A stretch of 64,000 nt of DNA from [Zimmermannella] faecalis ATCC 13722 (GCF_000381765.1 NZ_KB907076.1:186001-250000); one strand, 5' to 3'. Counted from the first letter of the stretch, positions 15,864 through 25,452 are shown. A program made the numbers and translations. Notes: a model not told the origin generated them from the letters alone.

Positions 15864-17860
15864 ACCTCGGGTTGCGCCGGGTCGGCGACGTCGCCCGTCA
15901 CGTTGATGCCGGCGCTGTACTCGAGTGAGAACCCGTCGCCGTCGCCGTTGTCGCACGAGACACCGGTCGAGTAGTTGATCGAGCAGGTGTACGGGCCGGC
16001 CGTGATCGGGGTGTCGTACTCGAGCGCCTGACCGCCGCCGAAGCCGCCGGTGAGGCACGGATACGTCACGCCGTCGGTGGTGACCCCGACCGACGCTCCC
16101 GAGTAGAGGCCGTTCTGGCACATCTCGGCGGGGGCGGCGAAGTTGGTCGCCGTGAGCTGGCAGGCGACGCCCGTTTCGGTCGTGATCTGGCAGCGGATGT
16201 TCCCCGACCCCGACTGGAACGTGACGGGGTCGAACGCCTCGACGGTCGGCTCGGCCGTCTCGGTCTCGTCGGTGCCGCCGCCACCGAGGTCGCCCCCGAT
16301 GCTCGGGGCCCCGGTCGATTCGGCCGGCGTCGTCTCCTGCCCCTGCGTTTCGCCGTCGGCGACGGGCGCCTCGTCGTTGCCGCCAAACAGGGCGTTGATG
16401 CCGAGCGCGCCGAGCACGAGCACGACCGCGGCGGCGGCCGCGAGCAGGATCGTCATGACGCCCTTGCGGCGTCGCTGCACCTCGTCGGCCGAGTAGCGCG
16501 GCGGCTCGTCGCCTCCCGAGCCGCCCTGGCCTGAACCTGTCTGGCCCGAGCCACCCTGGCCCGAGCTCGGCGGCGGCGGCACGCTCGCGCCGGCGCCGAC
16601 GGTTGCGGCGCGTTCGGCCGCGCGGCGGTCGGATGCGCGCCAGTCGCGGTGCGACGCGGGCGACTCCTGTTCGTTCCGTGCCTGCTGGTTGGGCGCGTCG
16701 AACTCGCCCATGAGGTTGTCGAAGGTGAGCTCGCGGTCGGCGGGGTCTTCGGCCTGCTGGCGAGGCTGGGCCTGCTGGCTGGGCTCGGGTTGCTGCGGCG
16801 GTGCGGACGGTTCGGGCGCCTGCTGCGCCGCGAGCGGCGGGAGGGCCGGCATCGCGGTGTTGTCGGGCTCGGTGACCTCGGTCGGTTCTTCGGCCTCGAC
16901 CGGCTCGATGCGCTCAGGCTCGGCCTGCGGCTGCGGCTGCTCCGCGAAGAAGGCGTTCGCGCGCTCCTGCTCGGCCCGTGCGGCCTCGTCGACCTCGGGT
17001 TCCGGCAGCGGCGCGAACTCGGGCTGCTCATCGCGCGGCGGGGCGAACTCGGAGCGCGGCTGCGCCGCGCCCTCGTCGGCCCGTGCATCCTCCTGCACGT
17101 ATCGCGGCGACTCGATGGGGCGGTCGGCCGGGTCGTCGGGCAGGCCCTCGATGAGCTGCGTGAACGTCGCTTCGTCGGCAACACGGCGGCGCTCGGGGTC
17201 GATCTGCCACGTCGCCGCGGCGCGCGCACGCTCTTCCTCGGCCTGCGCATCCGCCTGCCGCTGCGCCTCATCCTGCTGCGCCTGCGACTCCTGCTGCTGG
17301 GCCTCGCGCCCGCTCGACATCGCCTGCTGAATCTCGTCGAGCGACATCTGCCGGGTGCGCGGCTCGACGGGCTCGCCGGCCTCGTTGAACGGTGCCGCGG
17401 GCGGGGCCGACTGCTGCGGCTCGGCCTGCTTCGGCGCGGGCGCGGGGGTCGCGGTCGACTCATCGACCCGGTTCGCGAACAGCGGCGGCACCTGGCCGGT
17501 CTCAGACGGGCGCACATCTTCGATGGGCCCGGTCGAGAACACGTTCGGGTTGAAGCGCCGACGCGACCGACGCGTGGGCAGCTCGCCCGCATCGGCCGAG
17601 GGCTCGACTCCGGCCGCCGACTTCGGCCGGTACTGGCTGAAGAAGTCGTCGTCGCCATCGCCGTACGTGTCGTCGGCCGCACCGACCGCGAACGGGTCGG
17701 GCGCACCGCCGCCCGGGCGGTGCATTACCGAGTTGCGGTCTGCCGCGTCGCCTCGCTGCGACGCCGCCTGCTGGCTGCCCACTCGGCTGCCGCACTCACC
17801 GCAGAACCGCTGCCCCGGATTGACGCTGGCTCCACACACGGAGCAGGTCATGTTGCTCAT
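15848..17860 (-). CDS. Zinc-ribbon, disordered, single-pass membrane protein with DUF6636-like C-terminus
   Basis: 670 residues in four parts. Residues 1-27 form a zinc ribbon (CSVCGAS then CGECGS). Residues 30-465 are low-complexity Glu/Gln/Ala/Pro-rich and probably disordered or partly helical, with a Gly/Ser stretch (SGQGGSGQTGSG) near its end. One transmembrane helix follows (MTILLAAAAAVVLVLGALG). The extracytoplasmic end has six Cys and a start like FQSGSGNIRCQI, resembling DUF6636, an actinobacterial secreted domain. The function is unknown; the cytosolic ribbon plus external disulfide-type domain suggests a membrane scaffold or sensor. ATG 17860 follows GGGAGG. It is divergent from an efflux transporter. 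Confidence 0.8.
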   Translation of the reverse strand: MSNMTCSVCGASVNPGQRFCGECGSRVGSQQAASQRGDAADRNSVMHRPGGGAPDPFAVGAADDTYGDGDDDFFSQYRPKSAAGVEPSADAGELPTRRSRRRFNPNVFSTGPIEDVRPSETGQVPPLFANRVDESTATPAPAPKQAEPQQSAPPAAPFNEAGEPVEPRTRQMSLDEIQQAMSSGREAQQQESQAQQDEAQRQADAQAEEERARAAATWQIDPERRRVADEATFTQLIEGLPDDPADRPIESPRYVQEDARADEGAAQPRSEFAPPRDEQPEFAPLPEPEVDEAARAEQERANAFFAEQPQPQAEPERIEPVEAEEPTEVTEPDNTAMPALPPLAAQQAPEPSAPPQQPEPSQQAQPRQQAEDPADRELTFDNLMGEFDAPNQQARNEQESPASHRDWRASDRRAAERAATVGAGASVPPPPSSGQGGSGQTGSGQGGSGGDEPPRYSADEVQRRRKGVMTILLAAAAAVVLVLGALGINALFGGNDEAPVADGETQGQETTPAESTGAPSIGGDLGGGGTDETETAEPTVEAFDPVTFQSGSGNIRCQITTETGVACQLTATNFAAPAEMCQNGLYSGASVGVTTDGVTYPCLTGGFGGGQALEYDTPITAGPYTCSINYSTGVSCDNGDGDGFSLEYSAGINVTGDVADPAQPEVAPVG

Positions 17861-17988
17861 GTCGCCTCCCTGCGCCAAATTTACCGTGCGAGCGGGCGAA
17901 AGCCCGCAATGTCGTGCGGGCGGCGTACAATTCCACACCTAATGGATGCAGCGCGTCGTCGATGACGCGAGGAGAGGAGGGCCGGGGT

Positions 17989-19677
17989 GTGACCACGAAT
18001 CCCGCCCACCAGCCACCGACCTCGCAGATCCTCACCAAGCGGAGCATCCACCTCGTGCTCATGAGCATCGTCGTGTCGATGTTCCTCTCGGCGCTCAACC
18101 AGACGATCGTCGGCACCGCGATGCGCACGATCGCGGATGAGCTCGGCGGCCTCTCGCTGCAGGCGTGGGTGACGACGGCGTTCCTCATCGCGTCGACCGT
18201 CTCGACGCCGATCTACGGCAAGCTCTCGGACGTGCTCGGGCGCCGCCCGCTCATGCTCGCGGCGATCGTGATCTTCGCGACGGGCTCGGTGCTGTCGTCG
18301 TTCTCGCAAGACATGATTCAGCTCGCGGCGTTCCGCGCCGTGCAGGGCCTCGGCGCGGGCGGGCTCATGTCGCTGCCGCTCGCGATTCTCGCCGACATGT
18401 TCGCGCCGAAGGAGCGCGCCCGGTACCAGGGCCTGTTCATGGCGGCGTTCGGCGTCGCGTCGGTCGCGGGGCCGCTCATCGGCGGCCTGTTCGCCGGCAT
18501 GACCGAGCTGCTCTGGATTCCCGGCTGGCGCTGGGTGTTCCTCATCAACGTGCCGCTCATCTCGATCGCGTTCGTGCTCGTCTCGCGGTTTCTGCACCTC
18601 CCCCGCAAGCGCGCGGCGCCCCGCATCGACTACGGCGGCGCGACGCTCGTGGCGCTCATCGTCGTACCGCTCATCCTCGTCGCCGAGCAGGGCGCGTACT
18701 GGGGATGGGCGTCGGTCGCGTCGATCTCGTGCTACGCGATCGTCGCCGTCGCGTTCGTCGCGTTCGTGTTCGTCGAGCGGCACATGGGCCGCGACGCCCT
18801 CATTCCGCTGCGCCTGTTCGCCTCGCGCGCGTTCACGATCTCGGTGCTGCTCAGCGTGCTCGTCGGGTTCGCGATGTTCAGTGTCATGACGACGCTGCCG
18901 CTCTACATCCAGGTCGTCATGGAGCTCAGCCCGACGAACGCGGGGCTCGCGCAACTGCCACTCATCGGCTCGCAGCTCATCACGTCGTCGGTCATCGGGT
19001 TCGTGTACGCGCGGCTCAACCGGGCGAAGTGGGTCGTCGTCGCCTGCCTCGTGCTGCTCACCGTTGCGTTCGCCGTGCTCGGCACGCTGCACTACAACGA
19101 TCCGCTCTGGAAGCTCTACCTGCCCATGGTGCTGTTTGGCGCATCCCTCGGCGGGCTCCTGCAGGGGCTCACGCTCGTGCTGCAGAACTCGGTCGACGCG
19201 AGCGAGATGGGCGTCGCGACGAGCGCGTCGTCGTTCTTCCGCTCGATCGGCGGCACGCTCGGCACCGGCATAACGTTCTCGCTGCTGTTCGGCACGCTCA
19301 CGCAGACGATTCCGGCGGCGCTTCGCTCGCCGCAGCACGCCGGCCCGGTGGCGGATGCGCTGGCCGAGCACGGGAAGACGCCAGACACCGCGAATGCCCG
19401 CATCGTCGAGCTTCTCGAGGGTCCCTCGCAGCAGGCCGCGGCGGCGATGAACGGCGACACGAGCTTCCTCATCGGCGCCGACGACCGACTCGTCGCCCCG
19501 TTCATCGACGCGTTCAACAACTCGCTCGTGTTCGGCTACTGGCTCGCGCTCGTCATGGTCGCGGCCGCCCTCGTGCTCTCGCTCGCGCTGCCGAACACGC
19601 GGTTCCGCACCGCGTCGGCGCTGCAGGAGCTGCACCAGCGCGGCGACCTCGGCAAGAGCGACTCGGCCGCATCGTAG
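17989..19677 (+). CDS. DHA2-family (EmrB/QacA-type) MFS drug efflux transporter
   Basis: 562 residues with 14 predicted helices. Motif C-like sequence and the DHA2 signature LSALNQTIVGTAMRTIADELGG open the protein; LSDVLGRRPLML is motif A. The length and the 14-helix plan match proton-driven multidrug exporters. The GTG at 17989 is preceded by GGAGAGGAGG at 17970-17979. Divergent from the zinc-ribbon membrane protein across a 128-bp gap. No dedicated regulator lies beside it. Confidence 0.9.
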   Translation: MTTNPAHQPPTSQILTKRSIHLVLMSIVVSMFLSALNQTIVGTAMRTIADELGGLSLQAWVTTAFLIASTVSTPIYGKLSDVLGRRPLMLAAIVIFATGSVLSSFSQDMIQLAAFRAVQGLGAGGLMSLPLAILADMFAPKERARYQGLFMAAFGVASVAGPLIGGLFAGMTELLWIPGWRWVFLINVPLISIAFVLVSRFLHLPRKRAAPRIDYGGATLVALIVVPLILVAEQGAYWGWASVASISCYAIVAVAFVAFVFVERHMGRDALIPLRLFASRAFTISVLLSVLVGFAMFSVMTTLPLYIQVVMELSPTNAGLAQLPLIGSQLITSSVIGFVYARLNRAKWVVVACLVLLTVAFAVLGTLHYNDPLWKLYLPMVLFGASLGGLLQGLTLVLQNSVDASEMGVATSASSFFRSIGGTLGTGITFSLLFGTLTQTIPAALRSPQHAGPVADALAEHGKTPDTANARIVELLEGPSQQAAAAMNGDTSFLIGADDRLVAPFIDAFNNSLVFGYWLALVMVAAALVLSLALPNTRFRTASALQELHQRGDLGKSDSAAS

Positions 19678-19741
19678 GCGCGCGCGGCGTCGGTGCCGCG
19701 AGTGCCAGCCCGCCTCCGGGTTCGAGGTCTAGCGTGACGGC

Positions 19742-20026
19742 ATGACCGACACGATTGCCCACGAACCCGAGGCACAGCGCTACGCCTACTACCAGGACGG
19801 CGAGCTCGCGGGGGCCGCCCACTACACCCAGACCGCCGACGCGCTCGACTTCGACTCGACCGTCGTCGACCCCGAGCACCGCGGTGGCGGCATCGCCTCG
19901 AAGCTCGTGAAGTTCGCGCTCGACGACGTGCGCGACTCGAGCACGAAGCGCGTCATCGCATCCTGCAGCTACGTGCAGGCGTGGCTCGCGCGGCACGAGG
20001 ATTACAGCGCTCTCACACAGCGCTAA
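19742..20026 (+). CDS. Small GNAT-like N-acetyltransferase (YjdJ type)
   Basis: 94 residues, the minimal GNAT fold of the YjdJ group. YAYYQDGELAGAAHY begins the fold and VDPEHRGGGIASKLVKFALDDVR is the acetyl-CoA binding motif (R/Q-x-x-G-x-A/G). Substrates for this small family are not well established. ATG 19742 lies 6 nt after TAGCGT (19730-19735), a leaderless layout. Confidence 0.88.
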   Translation: MTDTIAHEPEAQRYAYYQDGELAGAAHYTQTADALDFDSTVVDPEHRGGGIASKLVKFALDDVRDSSTKRVIASCSYVQAWLARHEDYSALTQR

Positions 20027-20061
20027 CCCGGCTGCCATGCCGCCTCCCTACGGTTGGAGGC

Positions 20062-20685
20062 ATGAACACGAAGACGACCCGCACCGCCCTGACCCTGCTC
20101 GCCACCCCTGTGCTGCTCGGCACGCTCGCGGCCTGCGCCGCGGGAGGCTCCGACCCCGCCGCCGAGGGCGGCGCCGTCGAGACGCAGGTGGCTGAGACCC
20201 AGGCCGCCGAAACCCAGGCTGCCGAGACGCAGTCGACTGAGGCCCAGCCCGCCGAGACACAGTCGTCGACCGGCAGCGCCGAAGGGCTCGACTACTCGGG
20301 CGCGATCGAGGCCGCTGAGGCCGAGGTCGGCGCGGGCGCGACCGCCGTGTCGCTCGACCTCGACGACGACTCGCGCGACCGCTACGACATCGACGTCGTG
20401 CTCGAGGGCGTGAAGTACGAGGTCGAGGTGTCGGCCGACCTCACGGCGCGCATCACCGAAGAAGACCGCGACGATGACGATGACGAGAACGCCCGCCTCG
20501 GCGAGGTGAAGGTGACGCTCGCGCAGGCCATTGCGCTTGCCCAGGAGTACCAGTCGGGCACGGTCGACGAGGTCGACCTCGATGACGACGACGGCGCGCT
20601 CGAGTGGAACGTCGACTTCGACGAAGACAACCTCCCCGACCTCGACGTCGACGCCGTCACCGGCGAGGTCCGCGAAGACAACTAA
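20062..20685 (+). CDS. PepSY-domain lipoprotein
   Basis: 207 residues. A signal peptide with lipobox LAAC is visible (residues 3-24), then a Thr/Gln/Ala-rich linker made of repeated AETQ units (residues 36-70), then two PepSY-like repeats: LDYSGAIEAAEAEV with a YDIDVVLEGVKYEVEVSA strand, and VTLAQAIALAQEY with LEWNVDFDED. The domains are very acidic, with an internal DDDDDE run. PepSY domains are found in secreted peptidase inhibitors and envelope proteins. ATG 20062 lies 7 nt after TACGGT (20049-20054), and a GGAGG at 20056-20060 sits too close to serve as a normal ribosome site. Confidence 0.88.
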   Translation: MNTKTTRTALTLLATPVLLGTLAACAAGGSDPAAEGGAVETQVAETQAAETQAAETQSTEAQPAETQSSTGSAEGLDYSGAIEAAEAEVGAGATAVSLDLDDDSRDRYDIDVVLEGVKYEVEVSADLTARITEEDRDDDDDENARLGEVKVTLAQAIALAQEYQSGTVDEVDLDDDDGALEWNVDFDEDNLPDLDVDAVTGEVREDN

Positions 20686-20761
20686 CGGGCGGGCCCTCCC
20701 CCGCCGCCGCGGTCCCCTCCGCCGCCCCCCCTTCGGCACCCCATCCATCCACCCCACCTCC

Positions 20762-20822
20762 GCTGACTGACGGCAAATTGCGGCATTTTCAACGAAAATG
20801 CCGCAATTTGCCGTCAGTCAGC
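20762..20822. repeat. Palindromic repeat, family A, copy 2 (perfect)
   Basis: A perfect 29-bp inverted repeat: arms 20762-20790 and 20794-20822 with loop AAC. The arm core is TGACTGACGGCAAATTGC then GGCATTTTC. The left flank CCACCTC is the reverse complement of the flank seen to the right of copies 1 and 3, so this copy is inverted. It lies between convergent genes; the preceding stretch 20686-20755 is C-rich and empty. Confidence 0.95.
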
Positions 20823-20898
20823 GTTGTAGGAGGATGCCGGCGGCAGCACTCGGGAAACCCGATCAGGCTCTGGGAAACACATCCTGGCTGGCGCGGGG

Positions 20899-21948
20899 CT
20901 ACGGCACGCGGTTGAGCCAGGCCTTCGTCGAGAACTTCGTGCGCACGAGCTCCTCGGCGGCCTCGAGTTCCTCGGGGCGCAGCTCACCCGCCGTGCCGCC
21001 GTGCAGCTGCACGAACGTGTCGCGCAGGTGCCCGATGATGTCGGCGCGCGGCATGCCGGTCTGCGACTTCAGCGGCGACACCCGCTTCTTCGCCGACTTC
21101 GTGCCCTTGTCGCTCATCTTCTCGCGGCCGATGCGCAGCACCTGCACCATCTTCTCGGCGTCGATGTCGTACGACAGGGTCGCGTGGTGGAGCACGGCAC
21201 CCGAGCTCAGGCGCTTCTGCGCGGCGCCGCCGATCTTGCCCTGCGGCGAGGCGATGTCGTTAAGCGGCTCATAGGTCGCCTCGATGCCGATGCCGTTCAG
21301 CGCCTCGAGCACCCACGCGTCGAGGAAACTGTACGACTCGGCGAAGCTCATGCCGGCGACGAGTTCGGCGGGCACGTAGAGCGAGTACGTAATGATCGCG
21401 CCGGCCTCCATGAACATCGCGCCGCCGCCCGAAATGCGGCGCACGATCTCGACGCCGTGCTGAGCGGCGTTCCCGCGGTCGACCTCGTTCTTCACCGACT
21501 GGAATGAGCCGAGCACGACCGCCGACTGGTCCCACTCCCAGAACCGCAGCGTCGGCTGGCGCCGGCCCGCGCCGACTTCCTCGGTAAGCACCTGGTCGAG
21601 CGCCACCTGCGTCATCGGCGGCAGGGGCGGATGCTGCACGATCTGCCAGTCGTACTCGCGCCAGTCGCGCGCGCCAAGCACGGCGCGACGCACGACGACG
21701 GCGACCGCCTCGGGCGAGAAGCCGAGCAGCACCGCATCCCGCGGCAGCGCCGCGCGCACCTCGGCGGCGATCTCGTCGCTCGTCGCGTCGAGCGAAAGCC
21801 CGGTCAGCGCGGCATTGACCGCCTCGAGGGCCTCGTCGGGCTCGAGAAAGAAGTCGCCCGCGAGCCGCACGTTCGCGAGGCGGCCGTCAACCGCGTCGAA
21901 GTCGATGACGACGAGCTTGCCGCCGGGAACCTTGTATTCGCCGTGCAT
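20899..21948 (-). CDS. lplA: Lipoate-protein ligase A-type protein
   Basis: 349 residues. Residues 1-95 match the accessory (LplB/C-terminal) domain (YKVPGGKLVVIDFDAV, LAGDFFLEPDEAL), here placed at the N-terminus. The catalytic ligase fold follows, with FWEWDQSAVVLGSFQS, VRRISGGGAMFMEAGAIITYS (the RRxSGGG motif) and GKIGGAAQKRLSSGAVLHH carrying the catalytic Lys. It would attach lipoate or octanoate to E2 and GcvH proteins. The ATG has AAGGAGGG 9 nt upstream. Probably the last member of the minus-strand block, though it has its own ribosome site. Confidence 0.9.
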   Translation of the reverse strand: MHGEYKVPGGKLVVIDFDAVDGRLANVRLAGDFFLEPDEALEAVNAALTGLSLDATSDEIAAEVRAALPRDAVLLGFSPEAVAVVVRRAVLGARDWREYDWQIVQHPPLPPMTQVALDQVLTEEVGAGRRQPTLRFWEWDQSAVVLGSFQSVKNEVDRGNAAQHGVEIVRRISGGGAMFMEAGAIITYSLYVPAELVAGMSFAESYSFLDAWVLEALNGIGIEATYEPLNDIASPQGKIGGAAQKRLSSGAVLHHATLSYDIDAEKMVQVLRIGREKMSDKGTKSAKKRVSPLKSQTGMPRADIIGHLRDTFVQLHGGTAGELRPEELEAAEELVRTKFSTKAWLNRVP

Positions 21949-22017
21949 TGCTGCGGGCCCTCCTTCGGTTGGTGCTGAGTCGCGCTACTGAGACGCGAAT
22001 CGAGTGAGTGGATGCGG

Positions 22018-22944
22018 TTAGCTGCCGAGCTCCGCGGGCGCGACGAGGTGCCAGTCGAGCCAGTCGATGAGCTCGCGGGTCGCGTCCGCCCGGTTGAGCT
22101 CGTTGAACACCTCGTGCCGCGCGCCCTCGTAGATTCGCAGCGTGACGTCGTGCATGCGCGAGAGGTGCCGGTAGTACCAGGCGAGCGCCTGCGCGCCGCG
22201 GCCGCTGTTTGAGACCGGGTCTTCGCCGCCACCAACGATGTACATCGGCACGCGCGCCGCGCGGCCCGTGAGCAGCAGCGGCGGCACCGAGAACGCGCCG
22301 AGCACCTGCGGCAGGTCGAGCATGTCGCTCTGCCCGATGTCGAAGCCGTAGCGGTCGTCGATCATCCACTTGATCTCGGCGGTATCGCGCGTGAGCCAGC
22401 TCATGCCGTGGCCGTCGCCGTCCCAACGCTCGTTAAAGTTGCCGGTGTTCGCGATGCCGGGAACGAGCAGCGTCGTGCCCGACCAGATGACGACGTCGAA
22501 GATCGTCGGCGACAGCGCGTGAATCTGTTGCCCCATGAGCGAGCCCCACGAGTGGCCGAACTCGACGAACGGCAGGTCGGGATACTGCTCGCGGGTCCAG
22601 TCGATCACGCGACGCACGACACGAATCGAGTCGCGCATCCCGTGGTCGCCCATCTCGCCGATGCCGTTGTGGTTCACGCCCGTGCGGCCGTGACCGATGT
22701 GGTCGTTCGCGACGACGGCGTAGCCGGCCGCGTTGAGGTCGCGCGCGAGGCGCTGGTAGCGGCGCGCGTGCTCGCCGGCGCCGTGCGAGATGTGCACGAC
22801 CGCGGTCGGCTCGCCCTCGGGCCGCCACTCGTACATGTGCACCATCACGCCGCGCACGTCGAGCAGGTGCTCGCGGTAGTCGACCTCAAACCCGTCGTTC
22901 GTGGTGTCGACGCCGGGCGTGTAGAAGCGGTCGGCGACGGCCAT
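22018..22944 (-). CDS. Alpha/beta hydrolase (monoacylglycerol lipase-like)
   Basis: 308 residues of the serine aminopeptidase S33/monoacylglycerol lipase type. Oxyanion-side motif VVHISHGAGEHARRY, nucleophile elbow FGHSWGSLMG and a C-terminal GARHEVFNELNR His region are visible; the Asp lies before GGGEDPVSN. It should hydrolyse carboxylic esters or lysophospholipids. The start ATG 22944 overlaps the ornithine aminotransferase stop by one base (TGATG), so it is coupled to that gene. Confidence 0.9.
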   Translation of the reverse strand: MAVADRFYTPGVDTTNDGFEVDYREHLLDVRGVMVHMYEWRPEGEPTAVVHISHGAGEHARRYQRLARDLNAAGYAVVANDHIGHGRTGVNHNGIGEMGDHGMRDSIRVVRRVIDWTREQYPDLPFVEFGHSWGSLMGQQIHALSPTIFDVVIWSGTTLLVPGIANTGNFNERWDGDGHGMSWLTRDTAEIKWMIDDRYGFDIGQSDMLDLPQVLGAFSVPPLLLTGRAARVPMYIVGGGEDPVSNSGRGAQALAWYYRHLSRMHDVTLRIYEGARHEVFNELNRADATRELIDWLDWHLVAPAELGS

Positions 22945-24203
22945 CAGCCCTGCACTCCCGCCTGCGCCGCCTCCCAGCGAGCGTCGATGACGGCGGCGAA
23001 CTCGCGCGCGAGCAGCTCGATCTCCTCGTGGCTCGAGATGATCGGCGGCGCGAGGCGCACCGTGACGCCGTGCGTATCCTTCGCGAGAATGCCGTGGTCG
23101 AGCAGGTCGAGGCACACGTCGTGCGCCGTGCCGATCGCGGGGTCGATGTCGACGCCGGCCCACAGGCCCACTCCGCGCACCTCGGTGACGCCACGGCCGA
23201 CGAGCGCCTCGAGCGCGTCGAAGAGCACGGGATGCAGTTCCTGGTTGTTCCGCTGCCAGGTGCCCGACGCGAGCTCGTCGACGACCGCGTGGGCGATCGC
23301 GACGGCCATCGGGTTGCCGCCGAAGGTCGAGCCGTGGGTGCCGGGGGCGAGCACGTCGAGCACGTCGTCGTTGCCGAGCACGGCCGAGACGGGGAGGATG
23401 CCCCCGCCGAGCGCCTTCGCGATCGTCACGAGGTCGGGCTCGACGCCCTCGGCCTCGAAGCGGAAAGTCGTGCCGGTGCGGCCGAGGCCCGTCTGCACCT
23501 CGTCGAAGATGAGCAGCACGTTGCGTTCGCGGGTGATGCGGCGCACCTCGGCGAGGTAGCCTTCGTCGGGCACGATGATGCCGACCTCACCCTGAATGGG
23601 CTCGAGCATGACCGCGACGGTGTCGTCGTCGATTGCGTCGGCAACGGCCTGCGCGTCGTTGAACGGCACGAGCTCGAAGCCGGGGGTGTACGGGCCGTAG
23701 TCGGCGCGCGCGACGGGGTCGTCGCTGAGCGACACCATCGAGATCGTGCGGCCGTGGAAGTTGCCCTCCATTGCGATGATCTTCTGGCGGCCGTTCTCGA
23801 CGCCCTTCACCTTCGCGCCCCACTTGCGGGCGACCTTCACGGCGGTCTCGTTCGCTTCGGCGCCGGTGTTCATGAGCAGCGCGCGGTCTTTACCCGACAG
23901 GGCGCTGAGCGCCTCGGCGAAGTCGCCGAGCCCCTCGACGAACACGGCCCGCGAGGCGAGCGAGATCGTGCCCATCTGGTCGCGCGCGGCCGCGAGGAAC
24001 TTCGGATACGCGTGCCCGAACGTCGTGGCCGAGAAGGCCGAGAGGCAGTCGAGGTAGCGCTTGCCGTTGATGTCGGTCACCCACGCGCCCTCACCCGAGG
24101 AGAGCACGATCGGGAGTGGCGCGTAGTTGTTTGCCGTGAATCGCTCGACCTTCGCGATTTCCTGCTGGTCGCGTTCGGTCAGTCGTCCCCGCTCATCTGT
24201 CAT
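22944..24203 (-). CDS. rocD: Ornithine aminotransferase
   Basis: 419 residues, class III PLP aminotransferase. The N-terminal ANNYAPLPIVLSSGEGAWV segment is characteristic of ornithine-delta-aminotransferase. Further motifs are NTGAEANETAVKVARKW, GNFHGRT, IFDEVQTGLGRTG and TIAKALGGG with the PLP Lys. It transfers the delta-amino group of ornithine to 2-oxoglutarate, giving glutamate-5-semialdehyde (P5C). ATG 24203 lies 7 nt after TAGTCT (24216-24211), so it is probably leaderless. Its product is the normal substrate of P5C dehydrogenase, which makes the degenerate PutA homologue 2.6 kb upstream noteworthy. Confidence 0.93.
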   Translation of the reverse strand: MTDERGRLTERDQQEIAKVERFTANNYAPLPIVLSSGEGAWVTDINGKRYLDCLSAFSATTFGHAYPKFLAAARDQMGTISLASRAVFVEGLGDFAEALSALSGKDRALLMNTGAEANETAVKVARKWGAKVKGVENGRQKIIAMEGNFHGRTISMVSLSDDPVARADYGPYTPGFELVPFNDAQAVADAIDDDTVAVMLEPIQGEVGIIVPDEGYLAEVRRITRERNVLLIFDEVQTGLGRTGTTFRFEAEGVEPDLVTIAKALGGGILPVSAVLGNDDVLDVLAPGTHGSTFGGNPMAVAIAHAVVDELASGTWQRNNQELHPVLFDALEALVGRGVTEVRGVGLWAGVDIDPAIGTAHDVCLDLLDHGILAKDTHGVTVRLAPPIISSHEEIELLAREFAAVIDARWEAAQAGVQG

Positions 24204-24274
24204 GACTGCAAGACTAGCGCGCACGCGCCGGGCGGCTCGTGAGTACGAGGCGCCCGGCGCGAGGCGGTCAGGGC

Positions 24275-25345
24275 CTAGTTGCCGTCCTTCGAGACGAGAA
24301 TCTTCACGGCCGTCTCGTTGTGGTTGATGAGCGTGTCGAAGCCCTTCTCAATGAGGTCGTCGAGCGCGATCTTGCCTGTAATGAACGGCTTGAGATTCAC
24401 CTTGCCCTCCTCGACGAGCTTGATCGTGTCGGGGTGGTTGTTGACGTAGGCGATCGAGCCGCGCAGGTCGATCTCCTTCATCACGAGCTTGTGCATGTCG
24501 AAGTCGGCCTTGTGGCCCCAGATCGAGACGACGAGCAGCACGCCCGTCGGCCGCAGCGCATCCATGAGGGTGTCGAGCACGACCTGCACGCTCGTCGCCT
24601 CGAACGCGACGTCGGCGCCCTTGCCGCCGGTGCGCTTGCGCACCTCTTCGGCCACGTCGACCTCGCGCGGGTCGAAGGCCTCGTCGACGACGCCGGCCTC
24701 GAGCGCCTTCTGGCGGCGCAGCTCGCTGAGCTCCGAGACGTAGACGGTGACGCCGATCGCCTTGAGCACGGTCGCCGTGAGCAGTCCGATGGGGCCCGCG
24801 CCGCCAACGATCGCGGTCTGGCCCGCGACGGCGCCCGAGCGGTCGACCGCGTGCTTCGCGACCGAGAGCGGCTCGATGAGCGCGGCCTCGTCGAGCGGAA
24901 TCTCCTTCGAGATCTTGTGCACCCAGCGCTCGCGCACGACGATCTTCTCGGCGAGACCGCCGCCGCGGCCGGCGAGGCCGATGAAGTTCATGTTCGGCGA
25001 CAGGTGGTAGTCGCGGCTGCTCGGGCCCGTGTCGACGTCGTCGGCGATGATGTACGGCTCGACGACGACGTGATCGCCGACCTCGACGCCGCTGACGCCC
25101 TCGCCGACCTCGTAGACAACGCCCGACATCTCGTGGCCGAGCGTGATCGGCGACTCCTCGCCCGAGATCGGGTGCGGGTGACCCTGCGGCGGGCAGAAGA
25201 TCGGGCCGTCAAGGAACTCGTGGAGGTCGGTGCCACAGATACCGCAGTAGGCGACGTCAATGCCGACCGTGCCGGGTTCGACACGGGGCTCCTCGATGTC
25301 TTCGATGCGAATGTCGTGATTGCCGTAGTACCGAGCTGCCTTCAT
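24275..25345 (-). CDS. Zinc-type medium-chain dehydrogenase (2,3-butanediol dehydrogenase-like)
   Basis: 356 residues. Catalytic zinc ligands lie in YCGICGTDLHEF and LGHEMSGVV; the loop after the first motif (DGPIFCPPQGHPHPISGE) is characteristic of butanediol dehydrogenases, and the four-Cys structural zinc loop is absent. The NAD(H) fold is IVGGAGPIGLLTATVLKAIG. It would interconvert acetoin and 2,3-butanediol or oxidise a similar diol. ATG 25345 follows AGGAGG 6 nt upstream. It has its own ribosome site 107 bp after the FAD oxidase gene, so it may have a separate promoter. Confidence 0.88.
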   Translation of the reverse strand: MKAARYYGNHDIRIEDIEEPRVEPGTVGIDVAYCGICGTDLHEFLDGPIFCPPQGHPHPISGEESPITLGHEMSGVVYEVGEGVSGVEVGDHVVVEPYIIADDVDTGPSSRDYHLSPNMNFIGLAGRGGGLAEKIVVRERWVHKISKEIPLDEAALIEPLSVAKHAVDRSGAVAGQTAIVGGAGPIGLLTATVLKAIGVTVYVSELSELRRQKALEAGVVDEAFDPREVDVAEEVRKRTGGKGADVAFEATSVQVVLDTLMDALRPTGVLLVVSIWGHKADFDMHKLVMKEIDLRGSIAYVNNHPDTIKLVEEGKVNLKPFITGKIALDDLIEKGFDTLINHNETAVKILVSKDGN

Positions 25346-25452
25346 TTCATCCTCCTGGTTGGTCCGTCTGGACGCCCCGTGGTGGACGCCACTTCCCGGA
25401 CAGCTCCAGTATCGGCCGGTGAACCGGAATCTTGGCTGAGGTTCGCGGACGG

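Noticed and set aside
20686-20755. A small gene in the C-rich stretch after the PepSY lipoprotein
   Set aside because: Low-complexity C/G runs, no ribosome site, no family likeness.
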